Shown here piece after piece: positions 36,014-44,137 of a DNA stretch of 64,000 nucleotides (positions are counted from its first letter, which is position 1; each line of letters opens with the position of its first letter). Made by a program: the position numbers and the translations under genes. The stretch is from Candidatus Collinsella stercoripullorum (GTDB taxonomy: Bacteria > Actinomycetota > Coriobacteriia > Coriobacteriales > Coriobacteriaceae): NCBI GenBank assembly GCA_019117005.1, contig DXAO01000044.1:86125-150124 (forward strand). The letters are read 5' to 3'. The notes below the pieces were generated by a model. The model was not told where the DNA came from and searched no databases. It worked only from the letters and a program-made list of their open reading frames with translations.

Positions 36014-37216
36014 TCAGGCGGCCTTGGCGCGGTGGCGCCAGATCGATTGGACGATGCCGACGTTGGCCAGCTGCATGAGCATGGAGCTCGATCCGAAGCT
36101 GATGAAGGGCAGCGGGATGCCGGTGATGGGCATGAGGCCGATGCACATGCCGACGTTCTCGAGCACCTGGAACAGCCAGATGCCGACGATGCCCGTGCCC
36201 ACGAGCCTCAGGAACAGCGAGTCGCTGCGGTAGGCGACGCGGATGGTGGAGACGATGAGCACGGCGAACAGGCCGAGCAGGATCATCGCGCCGACGAAGC
36301 CGAACGTCTCGCACAGCAGCGCGAAGACGAAGTCGGTGTGCGCCTCGGGCAGGAATCCGGAGGCGGACTGGGACGCGCCGCCGATCCCCTTGCCGAAGAA
36401 CCCGCCCGAGCCGACGGCTATGAGGGACTGCATCAGGTTGTAGCCCGAGCCGGAGGTGTCGGCCTGCGGGTCGATGAAGACGAGCAGGCGGTTCATCTGG
36501 TACTGCTTGAGCAGCACGTCGTGCCCGAGCAGGCTGTCGACGACCGAGTCCGCGGCGAGGACGATGGCGACGAGCCCGATCAGGATGGCGATGGTCGACA
36601 GCACCCACTCCTTCCGGGGGCCGCTCATCATGATCACGACGGCGCCGGAGAAGAACACCACCAGGCCGCTGCCCAGGTCGCCGGCCACGATGATGGCGCC
36701 GAAGGGCACGGCGAGCATGCCGCAGAGCTTCACGTACTCGCGGACCGAGTCGATCTTGCCGTTGTACTGGGCGCCGAGCCCCGCCATCATGAACACCGTG
36801 ATGATCTTGGCGAGCTCGACGGGCTGGAAGGTGAGCCCGATGCCCGAGATCTGGATCCAGCCGGTCATGCCCATGGCGTTGTAGGACAGCCCGGGGATGT
36901 AGGGCGTGAAGATCACGATGACGTCGAGGACGAGCAGGGGCGTGGTGTAGTTGGCGAGCCCCCGGAAGTCCATGCGCCAGCAGAAGGCGCCGAGCACGCA
37001 CCCGAGGCCGATGCCGAGCAGGTGGCGCGGGAAGGAGGCCTCCGACATGGTGAGGGATGCCGTCCAGATGACGAGGGCGCCGAAGGCGACCAGGCCAGCC
37101 ACGGAGAGGAGCACGGGCAGGCTGACGCTGCGCCGGAGGGACCCGCGCGCCGCGGCCTGCCGCTTGTTGGTCCGCTTGAGCGCCGCGTCGGAGCGCGCCG
37201 CCGCCGATGATGCCAT
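36014..37216 (-). CDS. rodA: Peptidoglycan glycosyltransferase RodA (SEDS family)
   Basis: RodA polymerises glycan strands in the side wall together with PBP2. The 400-aa protein has about ten membrane helices and SEDS hallmarks: GWIQISGIGLTFQPVELAKI, VAGDLGSGLV, and GIPLPFISFGSSSMLMQLA near the C-terminus. The catalytic Asp lies in LPEAHTDFVFAL. A basic 30-residue cytoplasmic start precedes helix 1. The ATG at 37216 has GGGAGG upstream. It follows mrdA by 13 bp, so polymerase and transpeptidase are co-expressed. Confidence 0.95.
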   Translation of the reverse strand: MASSAAARSDAALKRTNKRQAAARGSLRRSVSLPVLLSVAGLVAFGALVIWTASLTMSEASFPRHLLGIGLGCVLGAFCWRMDFRGLANYTTPLLVLDVIVIFTPYIPGLSYNAMGMTGWIQISGIGLTFQPVELAKIITVFMMAGLGAQYNGKIDSVREYVKLCGMLAVPFGAIIVAGDLGSGLVVFFSGAVVIMMSGPRKEWVLSTIAILIGLVAIVLAADSVVDSLLGHDVLLKQYQMNRLLVFIDPQADTSGSGYNLMQSLIAVGSGGFFGKGIGGASQSASGFLPEAHTDFVFALLCETFGFVGAMILLGLFAVLIVSTIRVAYRSDSLFLRLVGTGIVGIWLFQVLENVGMCIGLMPITGIPLPFISFGSSSMLMQLANVGIVQSIWRHRAKAA

Positions 37217-37229
37217 GGGTCCTCCCTTC

Positions 37230-39287
37230 CTAGCGCACGCCGTCGCCCGCGGTGACCGAGGCGCTGTCGGGTTCGTTGTAGATGGCGCCGAGCACGTCGC
37301 GCACGGCGTACATGGCCGAGGTCGAGCCGAAGCCGCCCTGCTCGACCACGGCGGCGACGACGTACTTGGGGTCGTCGTAGGGCGCATAGGCGACGAACCA
37401 CGAGTAGTCGTCCTCACCGCTCTTCTCGCCGGTGCCGGTCTTGCCGGCGACCTCGACGGAGAGGTTGGTGAAGTGGGACGCCTGGGACTCGGACTCCTCG
37501 TAGATCACGCCCCACAGGCCGCGCCTCACGAGGGCGAGGTCGGAATCCTGACGGTAGGCGCCGGAGAGGCGCTCGCGGGGCTCGTAGGTCACCGCCGACC
37601 CGCTGCCGTCGCGGCTCACGGCGGAGTGGAACACGTGGGGGACGAACTCGCGCCCGCCGTTGGCGATGCCGGCGTAGGCGCAGGCCATCTGCAGCGGCGT
37701 GACGAGGATGTCGCCCTGGCCGATGACGATGTTGCACATGTCGCCGGGGTTCCAGGCCCGGTCGGCGTCGTCCCAGCTCGAGAAGTAGCTGTCCTTCCAC
37801 TCGGCGTCGGGGACGCGCCCGGAGCTCTCGCCCGGCAGGTCGACGCCGGTCGCCTCGCCCAGGCCCCAGCTGCGGAACATCTCCTGCAGGCCCTCGGGGT
37901 TCTCCTCGTCGTAGTAGAACCCCTTGCCGATGTCGTAGAAGACGGCGTCGCACGACATCGTGATGGCGCGCTGGAGGTTGATCACACCGTGGCCCGAATG
38001 GTCGTAGCACCAGCGCCCGTTGGCATCGCCCATGCCGGTCCACCAGCCCTGGCAGTCGGTGGTCTGCGTCTCGTCGTAGATGCCGTACTTGAGCGCGGCG
38101 AGGGACGAGAGGGGCTTGATCGTCGAGGCGGACATGTAGTCGCCGGCGATGGCGCGGTTGATCATGGGGTAGCCGCTGTCCTCGCTGGACAGCGCGTTCC
38201 AGTCGTCGTTCGACACGCCGCCGATGAAGACGGAGGGGTCGTACTTCGGGGCGCTCGCCATGCCGAGGATCTCGCCGTTCGTGCAGTCCAGGCACAGGCA
38301 GGCGCCGCGTGCGGCGTTCTCGTACCCGAACTGCCTCGCGACGGCGATCGCATGGTCGAGCCCGTCCTCGCAGGCCTGCTGGATGGCGAGGTCGAGGGTG
38401 AGCCGGATGTCGCTGCCGGGCTCGGGGGGGATCGCGCCGGTCGCGTCCACCACGCTGCCGGAGGCGTCGACCTGGACGGTCTGCTCGCCGCGGATGCCCT
38501 GCAGCAGGGACTCGTAGCGGATCTCCACGCCCGCCTGCCCGACGATGTCGCCCGACTCGTAGCTGATGGCGCCGGCGTCGGACTCCCCCTGCGACGCCGC
38601 CTCGCTCTGGGCGGCGAGCTGCTCGGAGGTGATGGTGCCGGTGTAGCCCAGGACGTGGGCCGCGAGCTCTCCGTAGGGGTAGAGCCGCTCGGTGCGCTCG
38701 ACGACCTCGACCCCGGCGAAGGCGCTCGGGTGCTCCTGGATGTAGGCGACGGTCGATCGGCGCACGTCGGAGGCGATGGTATGGAGGCTCTGGGCGCCCT
38801 GGTTGTAATCTTGGATGTTCCGACGGACGGCGATGTAGGGCATGCCGAGGACGTTGGCGAGATGGCGGACGAGCACCGTGTCGCTGGCGAGGTCGCGGTA
38901 GGCGGCGACCGTCAGGCTGGCGCGGTTGGTGACGAGCGGCACGCCGTTGCGGTCGAGGATGCGCCCGCGCGGCGCGGGCGTGGTCACGGTGCGCGTCTGG
39001 TTCTGGACGGAGAGCTCCTCGTAATAGTCGGAGGAGACCATCTGCATGCTCCACAGCTTGGCCGTGATGGCGGCGAAGACCGCGCCGACGGCGGCCGTGA
39101 GCATGGTGAAGCGGCCCTTGAACGCCACGCCGGGGGTGTTGCCCTCGCCCTCCGTGGCGCGGGGGCGCGTGCCGTTCTTGGTGTCGAAGGTGAACTTCCC
39201 GCCGCCGCGCCTCAGCACCACGATCGAGGCGACGATCGCGAGGACGAGGATGACACCGGCGATGACGACGACGATCTGCGCGTCCAA
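37230..39287 (-). CDS. mrdA: Penicillin-binding protein 2, class B transpeptidase (MrdA) with an extra N-terminal membrane helix
   Basis: PBP2 cross-links side-wall peptidoglycan with RodA. The 685-aa protein has a pedestal domain beginning near residue 98 (TVTTPAPRGRILDRNG) and a transpeptidase domain with the nucleophile Ser388 in STIK, SCD at 445-447, and KTG at 616-618. Two membrane helices are predicted: residues 5-26 and the usual anchor at about 61-79, joined by a basic cytoplasmic-looking loop. Typical PBP2 has only one. The TTG start at 39287 has a G-rich site upstream; no ribosome site was found near the second helix. It sits between mreD and rodA. Confidence 0.93.
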   Translation of the reverse strand: MDAQIVVVIAGVILVLAIVASIVVLRRGGGKFTFDTKNGTRPRATEGEGNTPGVAFKGRFTMLTAAVGAVFAAITAKLWSMQMVSSDYYEELSVQNQTRTVTTPAPRGRILDRNGVPLVTNRASLTVAAYRDLASDTVLVRHLANVLGMPYIAVRRNIQDYNQGAQSLHTIASDVRRSTVAYIQEHPSAFAGVEVVERTERLYPYGELAAHVLGYTGTITSEQLAAQSEAASQGESDAGAISYESGDIVGQAGVEIRYESLLQGIRGEQTVQVDASGSVVDATGAIPPEPGSDIRLTLDLAIQQACEDGLDHAIAVARQFGYENAARGACLCLDCTNGEILGMASAPKYDPSVFIGGVSNDDWNALSSEDSGYPMINRAIAGDYMSASTIKPLSSLAALKYGIYDETQTTDCQGWWTGMGDANGRWCYDHSGHGVINLQRAITMSCDAVFYDIGKGFYYDEENPEGLQEMFRSWGLGEATGVDLPGESSGRVPDAEWKDSYFSSWDDADRAWNPGDMCNIVIGQGDILVTPLQMACAYAGIANGGREFVPHVFHSAVSRDGSGSAVTYEPRERLSGAYRQDSDLALVRRGLWGVIYEESESQASHFTNLSVEVAGKTGTGEKSGEDDYSWFVAYAPYDDPKYVVAAVVEQGGFGSTSAMYAVRDVLGAIYNEPDSASVTAGDGVR

Positions 39288-39303
39288 CGTGGCGTCCCCC
39301 CCC

Positions 39304-39849
39304 CTATTTCAGAACCTTGTAGCGCGTCCCGCGGCCGCGGGCGGAAAACCCGCGCTGCGACGAGGACGATGCGGTCGCGGCCAGGAAGATCGCGGCGGCG
39401 AGCAGGTCGAGCACGGTCGAGGAGATGCCGTGGCCGCCGAGGGCCCACAGCAGGTCCCCCTGGTCGCCCAGAAGGAACAGGCACAGGCCGTAGGCCATGT
39501 TCGCGATGAGCGCCGCCACGCCGATGAAGCGCATGGTGTCCGCGTTCAGGCCGCCGAGCGAGCCGCGTGAGGCGAAGGACACCGTGAAGGCGGAAAGCGT
39601 CAGGATCAGGGCCATGAGGCCGACCGGGGCGGTCGAGGTGAGGTCGAAGAACAGGCCGCAGGCGAAACCCGCGACGGCCGCCGGGCCCGGGTCGCGGGAG
39701 AGGGCGAGCACGAGGGAGAGCACGAGCATGAAGTTGAAGGTTCCGCCGAGGATGCTCACCTGGGGCGAGAGCGCCACCTGCAGCACGCAGGCGACCGCGA
39801 TGAGCGCGGGGGCCGGGGCGCCGGGGCGCGCTGGATCATGTAGCTGCAC
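39304..39849 (-). CDS. mreD: Rod shape-determining protein MreD
   Basis: MreD is a small membrane protein of the elongasome. The 181-aa protein has five or six membrane helices, starting LIAVACVLQVALSPQVSILGG, with FACGLFFDLTSTAPVGLMAL as the family-like central region. The GTG at 39849 has GGAGG 5 bases upstream; longer in-frame sequence lies within mreC and is rejected. It is 11 bp after mreC and 16 bp before mrdA. The C-terminus is basic and cytoplasmic (RGFSARGRGTRYK). Confidence 0.88.
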   Translation of the reverse strand: MQLHDPARPGAPAPALIAVACVLQVALSPQVSILGGTFNFMLVLSLVLALSRDPGPAAVAGFACGLFFDLTSTAPVGLMALILTLSAFTVSFASRGSLGGLNADTMRFIGVAALIANMAYGLCLFLLGDQGDLLWALGGHGISSTVLDLLAAAIFLAATASSSSQRGFSARGRGTRYKVLK

Positions 39850-39860
39850 GGCTGCCTCCT

Positions 39861-40868
39861 CTACTCGCTCTCGTCGTCGGTCGTCGTACCATCCTGCCCG
39901 CTCCCGTCCGCCTGGTTCGCGGCGGAGCCCGAATCCGTCGAACCTCCACCTGAGGTGGTCACGTCGTCCTGGGCGTTGGCCTCGGACACCTCCGCGTCCG
40001 TGGCGACCTGGCCGTCGTTCAGCGCGGTGATGACGAGGACCTCCTCGTTGTTCTCGGTGGAGGCCTGCGTGCGCACGACGATCGTGTAGTAGACGTCGTT
40101 GTCGCTGCGCTCCACCGAGGAGACCGTCCCGAGCGGGAGCCCCTTGGGGAAGACGCCGCCGATACCGGAGGTCACGATGATGTCGCCCACGCTCACCTCG
40201 GAGTCGACCGAGACGTACTCGAGGCGCAAGCTGCCGTCGGCCTGACCGCGCAGCATGCCCTGGGCGCGCGAGCTCTGCACCATGGCCGACACCCCGGAGG
40301 ACTCGTCGAAGATGAGCAGGACGGTCGAGGTGTTGAGGGAGACCTCGGTGATCTGGCCGACCACGCCGTAGGAGTTGCACACCGCCATGCCGACCTCGAG
40401 GCCGTTGGCCGTCCCCTTGTCGATGGTGACGGTGCGGCTCCAGGCATCCGACGAGCCCCCGATGATGCGGGCCGCGGTCGACTGGAGGTTGTAGGTGGAC
40501 TGCAGGCCGAGCAGCGACTCGAGCCGCGTGGCGGTCTGCTGGGCCTCGCTGAGCTCGGCGACCTGGGAGGTGAGCTCAGCGTTTTGGGCCTTGAGGTCGC
40601 TTAAGGTCTCCTGGGAGGCCGTCAGGTTCTCGATGACGTTGCCCAGGGCGTTGAAGGGCGACGCGACGACCGAGCCCGCGATGCGCAGCGGGCTCGTGAC
40701 GGTCGTGACGCCCGAGCGCACCGCGTGGATGGGGCCGGCGTCCCCCTCGCGGATGTAGAACGTCAGAAGGACGATCGACAGGATGCTGAGGATCACGAGC
40801 GGCCGCATCCCGGAGGACGGGCGCTTGGCGTTCAGATGGCTTGATGGGTACTTCTGGCTGCGGGGCAC
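39861..40868 (-). CDS. mreC: Rod shape-determining protein MreC
   Basis: MreC activates PBP2 from outside the membrane. The 335-aa protein has a short cytoplasmic start, a membrane anchor at 22-38, a coiled coil at about 80-120, and two beta domains containing SRTVTIDKGTANGLEVGMAV and GDIIVTSGIGGVFPKGLPLG. The last 55 residues are a low-complexity Ser/Thr/Asp/Gly tail outside the cell. The GTG at 40868 has AAGGG upstream. It lies directly between mreB and mreD. Confidence 0.95.
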   Translation of the reverse strand: MPRSQKYPSSHLNAKRPSSGMRPLVILSILSIVLLTFYIREGDAGPIHAVRSGVTTVTSPLRIAGSVVASPFNALGNVIENLTASQETLSDLKAQNAELTSQVAELSEAQQTATRLESLLGLQSTYNLQSTAARIIGGSSDAWSRTVTIDKGTANGLEVGMAVCNSYGVVGQITEVSLNTSTVLLIFDESSGVSAMVQSSRAQGMLRGQADGSLRLEYVSVDSEVSVGDIIVTSGIGGVFPKGLPLGTVSSVERSDNDVYYTIVVRTQASTENNEEVLVITALNDGQVATDAEVSEANAQDDVTTSGGGSTDSGSAANQADGSGQDGTTTDDESE

Positions 40869-40886
40869 GCGTGACGACCCTTCCGG

Positions 40887-41930
40887 CTAGGCGTTGGTCT
40901 GCACGAAGCCGCCGTCGAAGGCGTTGGCCTCGAGGACCCGCGCGCAGCCGTTGACGACGTTGTCGAGGGCCGTGGGGCTCACGTTGACCGCCACGCCGGT
41001 CTCGTCGCGCAGGCGCACGTCGAGGCCGCGCAGCAGGGCGCCGCCGCCGGTGAGCAGGATGCCGTAGTACATGAGGTCGGAAGCGAGGTCGGGCGGGGTG
41101 GCGTCGAGCGCCTCTTTGACCGCCTTGGTCATCTCGTCGAGCGGCTTGTTGAGCGCGCGGCGGATCTCCTCGCTCTCGATGCGGACCGTCTTGGGCAGGC
41201 CGCTGATGACGTCGCGTCCGTTGACCTCGACGTCGAGCTCGTCCTTGAGCGGGACGGCGGAGCCGACCTTGATCTTGATGTCCTCGGCCGTGCGCTCGCC
41301 GATGGCGAGGTTGTAGGCGTCCCGCACGTGCGAAAGGATGGCCTGGTCGAACTCGTCGCCGGCGATGCGGATGGACTGCGACACGACGATGCCGCCCATC
41401 GCGATGACGGCGACCTCGGTGGTGCCGCCGCCGATGTCGACGACCATGGAGCCGGTGGGCTCCTCGACGGGCAGGTCGGCGCCGATGGCGGCGGCCATCG
41501 GCTCCTCGATGAGGTAGGCCTGTCGCGCGCCGGCCGAGATGGTCGCCTCGAAGACGGCGCGCTTCTCGACGCTCGTGACGCCGGAGGGCACGCAGACGAC
41601 GACGCGGGGACGCGGGGTCCAGGGGTAGCGCTTCTCGCTCGCCTTGTCGATGAAGTAGCGCAGCATGGCCTCCGTGACGTCGAAGTCGGCGATCACGCCG
41701 TCCTTCAGGGGGCGCACGGCGACGATGTTGCCGGGCGTGCGGCCGAGCATGCGCTTGGCGTCGATGCCGACGGCCAGGATGCGCTCATCGTTGCGGTCGA
41801 TGGCGACGACGGAGGGCTCTCGGATGACGATGCCCTTGCCGCGCACGGCCACGAGGGTGTTCGCGGTGCCGAGGTCGATGGCGAGGTCTCCCCCGTACTG
41901 ACCGAATAACATGTCCATCAAAGAAAACAA
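40887..41930 (-). CDS. mreB: Actin-like rod-shape protein MreB
   Basis: MreB forms membrane-bound filaments that guide side-wall synthesis, so the cell is expected to be rod-like. The 347-aa protein has the actin-fold phosphate loops DLGTANTLVAV and VVDIGGGTTEVAV, IEEPMAAAIGA, and LTGGGALLRGLD. The start is uncertain: TTG at 41930 has GGAG 5 bases upstream, while an ATG four codons later also begins plausibly. A 14-bp hairpin and a TACACT -10-like site lie upstream, so mreB probably heads its own transcript with mreC, mreD, mrdA and rodA. Confidence 0.96.
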   Translation of the reverse strand: MFSLMDMLFGQYGGDLAIDLGTANTLVAVRGKGIVIREPSVVAIDRNDERILAVGIDAKRMLGRTPGNIVAVRPLKDGVIADFDVTEAMLRYFIDKASEKRYPWTPRPRVVVCVPSGVTSVEKRAVFEATISAGARQAYLIEEPMAAAIGADLPVEEPTGSMVVDIGGGTTEVAVIAMGGIVVSQSIRIAGDEFDQAILSHVRDAYNLAIGERTAEDIKIKVGSAVPLKDELDVEVNGRDVISGLPKTVRIESEEIRRALNKPLDEMTKAVKEALDATPPDLASDLMYYGILLTGGGALLRGLDVRLRDETGVAVNVSPTALDNVVNGCARVLEANAFDGGFVQTNA

Positions 41931-41998
41931 AGCCGCTCCAAAGGTCCTGTGGGCTCGGATCGTCGCGCGAGGACCGCGCTGCCTACGCAGTGTAGTGC

Positions 41999-42033
41999 AC
42001 CGTCGGGCGCCGATGATGCCGGCGCCCGACGGT
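41999..42033. terminator. Perfect 14-bp inverted repeat between the TPR gene and mreB
   Basis: Arms ACCGTCGGGCGCCG (41999-42012) and CGGCGCCCGACGGT (42020-42033) flank a 7-base loop, 15 bp past the TPR gene stop. There is no T-run. A -10-like TACACT follows four bases after it on the minus strand, so the repeat may both end one transcript and overlap the promoter of mreB. Confidence 0.6.
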
Positions 42034-42048
42034 CACCAAAGAATACAT

Positions 42049-43506
42049 CTACTCGGCGGCCGCCGAGGAGGCGTCGCCCGCCTGGTCGGCGCCGTCGCCC
42101 GCGTCGGCCTGCCCGTCGGCGGAGGACGCCTGGTCGTCCGTCGACGCGGACTGGTCGGTGGAGGCGTCGGTCGCGGAGGAACCGTCATCGGCGGCGGCAT
42201 CCGCGGAGGCGCTGCCCGCGTCGCCCTCGGCGTCGCCGAAGTTCATGTCGAAGCTCGCGACCGCCCATCCGATGTGGTTGTCGGTGCGCACGAAGCTCAC
42301 GTCGTAGGTGACCGTGCCGCCCTGCGGGAGCGCGACCGACACGGTGGCGGTGCTCTCGGTCATGCCGGCATCGAGCCCCTCGACGGTGGCCGTGGCGTCG
42401 CCGAGCCCCTCGATGCTGCTGACGATGGAGTTCTTGTAGTCCTGCGGCAGGCTGGAGGCGAGGTACCGATCGGTGTCGCCGCCGTCGGCCACGGCCTGGA
42501 AGAGGCCGGTGACCGCGTCCTGCTGGGAGGGGAAGCCGAAGCCGCGGGTGTAGGCGAAGCCGAGCCCGCCGGCCGCGATCAGCAGCAGGAAAAAGATGAC
42601 GAGGAAGACCTTGAGGCCGGTGTGGCGGTGCTTGCGGCGCACCTTGGCCTCGCGGCGGTCCTGCTGGATCATCTCGGACTCGCTCATGGTGAAGAAGCCG
42701 GTGTCCGAGGGGTCGGGCATGAAGCCGCCGGTGGTGCCCATCGGGTCGAGCGGGTCGACGGCGGTGACCGGCGCGGTGCCCGAGGCGGGCGCGGCGGAGA
42801 TGGCGGTCTGGGCGGACAGGGCGTCGCGCGCGGAGTCGAAGGCCTGCTGCTGGTCGGCGTCGAGCTGGTAGATGCCGTCGGACGTGGCGCGCCCGAAGGC
42901 GTCGACCGCGTCGGCGGCGCGGCCCGCGGCGGCGTAGGCGCAGCCGAGCCCCGCCTCGATGGAGCGCGGGTCGTCGTGCGCGCCCACGTACTCGAGGGCG
43001 GTGAGGTAGGACTCCACGGCGTCACCCGGGCGGCCGAGCTTGACGAAGCAGTCGCCGAGGCTCGCGAGGGCCGAGGCGGGCGCGGGGTTGGCGCCGTCGA
43101 TGGCGGCCGAGCGGAACGCGACGCCGGCCTCGGAGACGCGGCCGAGCTTCATCTGGGCGTTGGCCAGGCCGAGGTACGCCTTGTACGGGGTGGCGTAGGA
43201 GGCGTCGCGCGTGGCGGCGGTGAAGGAGTTGACCGCACCCTCGAGGTCGCCCGAGGCGGCGAGCGCCTTGCCCTGGTTGGTGAGCAGCGCGCCGGCCTTG
43301 CCGTAGGACGCGTCCTGGAGCGCGGCGGCATAGGCCTCGGCGGCGTCGGCGTACAGACCGAGCCTCATGAGCGAGTTGCCGCGCAGGTGGTCGGCCTCGC
43401 CGGCGAGCTCGCCCGGCTCCTTGGCGGCCGAGAACATCTGGGCGGCCGCCGAGAAATCCCCCGCGCGGTAGGCGGCGCGGGCGCGATCGAAGTACTGTGC
43501 GTTCAC
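42049..43506 (-). CDS. TPR-repeat single-pass membrane protein of unknown function
   Basis: I do not recognise a named family. Residues 1-220 are tandem TPR-like helical pairs (for example AARAGDF-type and GKALAASGDLEGAVNSFTAA units) and should be cytoplasmic. A basic stretch (RREAKVRRKHRH) precedes a membrane helix at about 298-318. An outer domain (about 330-425) contains beta-rich YDVSFVRTDNHIGWAV. The last 60 residues are a low-complexity Ala/Asp/Ser/Gly/Gln tail. The GTG start overlaps the cyclophilin stop as GTGA. It probably acts as a scaffold between cytoplasmic partners and the envelope, near the mre genes; that is inference. Confidence 0.8.
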   Translation of the reverse strand: MNAQYFDRARAAYRAGDFSAAAQMFSAAKEPGELAGEADHLRGNSLMRLGLYADAAEAYAAALQDASYGKAGALLTNQGKALAASGDLEGAVNSFTAATRDASYATPYKAYLGLANAQMKLGRVSEAGVAFRSAAIDGANPAPASALASLGDCFVKLGRPGDAVESYLTALEYVGAHDDPRSIEAGLGCAYAAAGRAADAVDAFGRATSDGIYQLDADQQQAFDSARDALSAQTAISAAPASGTAPVTAVDPLDPMGTTGGFMPDPSDTGFFTMSESEMIQQDRREAKVRRKHRHTGLKVFLVIFFLLLIAAGGLGFAYTRGFGFPSQQDAVTGLFQAVADGGDTDRYLASSLPQDYKNSIVSSIEGLGDATATVEGLDAGMTESTATVSVALPQGGTVTYDVSFVRTDNHIGWAVASFDMNFGDAEGDAGSASADAAADDGSSATDASTDQSASTDDQASSADGQADAGDGADQAGDASSAAAE

Positions 43507-44048
43507 TGTTGCTCCTTACCGACGATGTCGACGCGCACGATCTCGTCGCCCGCGCGCAGCTGGGAGATGACGTCTATGCCCTCGACCGTCTGGCCGAAGA
43601 CGGTGTAGCCCGAATCGAGCCCGTGCTGCGGGCCGAGGCAGAAGTAGAACTGGGAACCGGCGGAATCCGGGTCCATGGAGCGCGCCATGGCGAGGGCTCC
43701 GTCCTCGTGGCTGTTGCGCGGGTTGGTGGCGTACTCGGCCTTGATGCAGTAGCCGGGGCCGCCGGTCCCGGGCCGTCCGTCCGGCCCGGCGACGCCGCGC
43801 GCGACGTCCTCCCCGGACATGTCGCGGGTGTTGGGGTCGCCGCCCTGGATGACGAAGCCGGGGACGTAGCGGTGGAACTTCAGCCCGTCGTAGAAGCCGT
43901 GGAGCGCGAGCTCGCAGAAGTTGGCGACGTGGATGGGCGCGCCGGCGCCGTCGAGCTCGACGCGGATGGTACCGCGCGAGGTCTCGATAACGGCGACCTC
44001 GTCGCCTGTCACCTCGTATTCCGGCGTGTAGAGCTTTCTGGCGAACAT
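43503..44048 (-). CDS. Cyclophilin-type peptidyl-prolyl cis-trans isomerase
   Basis: This is predicted to speed proline isomerisation. The 181-aa protein has a single cyclophilin domain: GAPIHVANFCELALHGFYDG, KFHRYVPGFVIQGGDP (active-site Arg in FHRYVPGF), GSQFYFCLG, and YTVFGQTVEGIDVI. It has no signal peptide and seems cytoplasmic. The ATG at 44048 follows GAGGGGG; an upstream in-frame extension crosses the likely promoter (TAGAAT at about 44090) and is rejected. Its stop overlaps the TPR gene start by 4 bp, so the two proteins are probably made together. Confidence 0.92.
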   Translation of the reverse strand: MFARKLYTPEYEVTGDEVAVIETSRGTIRVELDGAGAPIHVANFCELALHGFYDGLKFHRYVPGFVIQGGDPNTRDMSGEDVARGVAGPDGRPGTGGPGYCIKAEYATNPRNSHEDGALAMARSMDPDSAGSQFYFCLGPQHGLDSGYTVFGQTVEGIDVISQLRAGDEIVRVDIVGKEQQ

Positions 44049-44137
44049 CTGGACCCCCTCATGGTGACGTAGATTCCCTGCCATTCTATCAAAACGTCGG
44101 GGAATCACATGTTCGGCATACGCGTGCGCGCGGAGGG

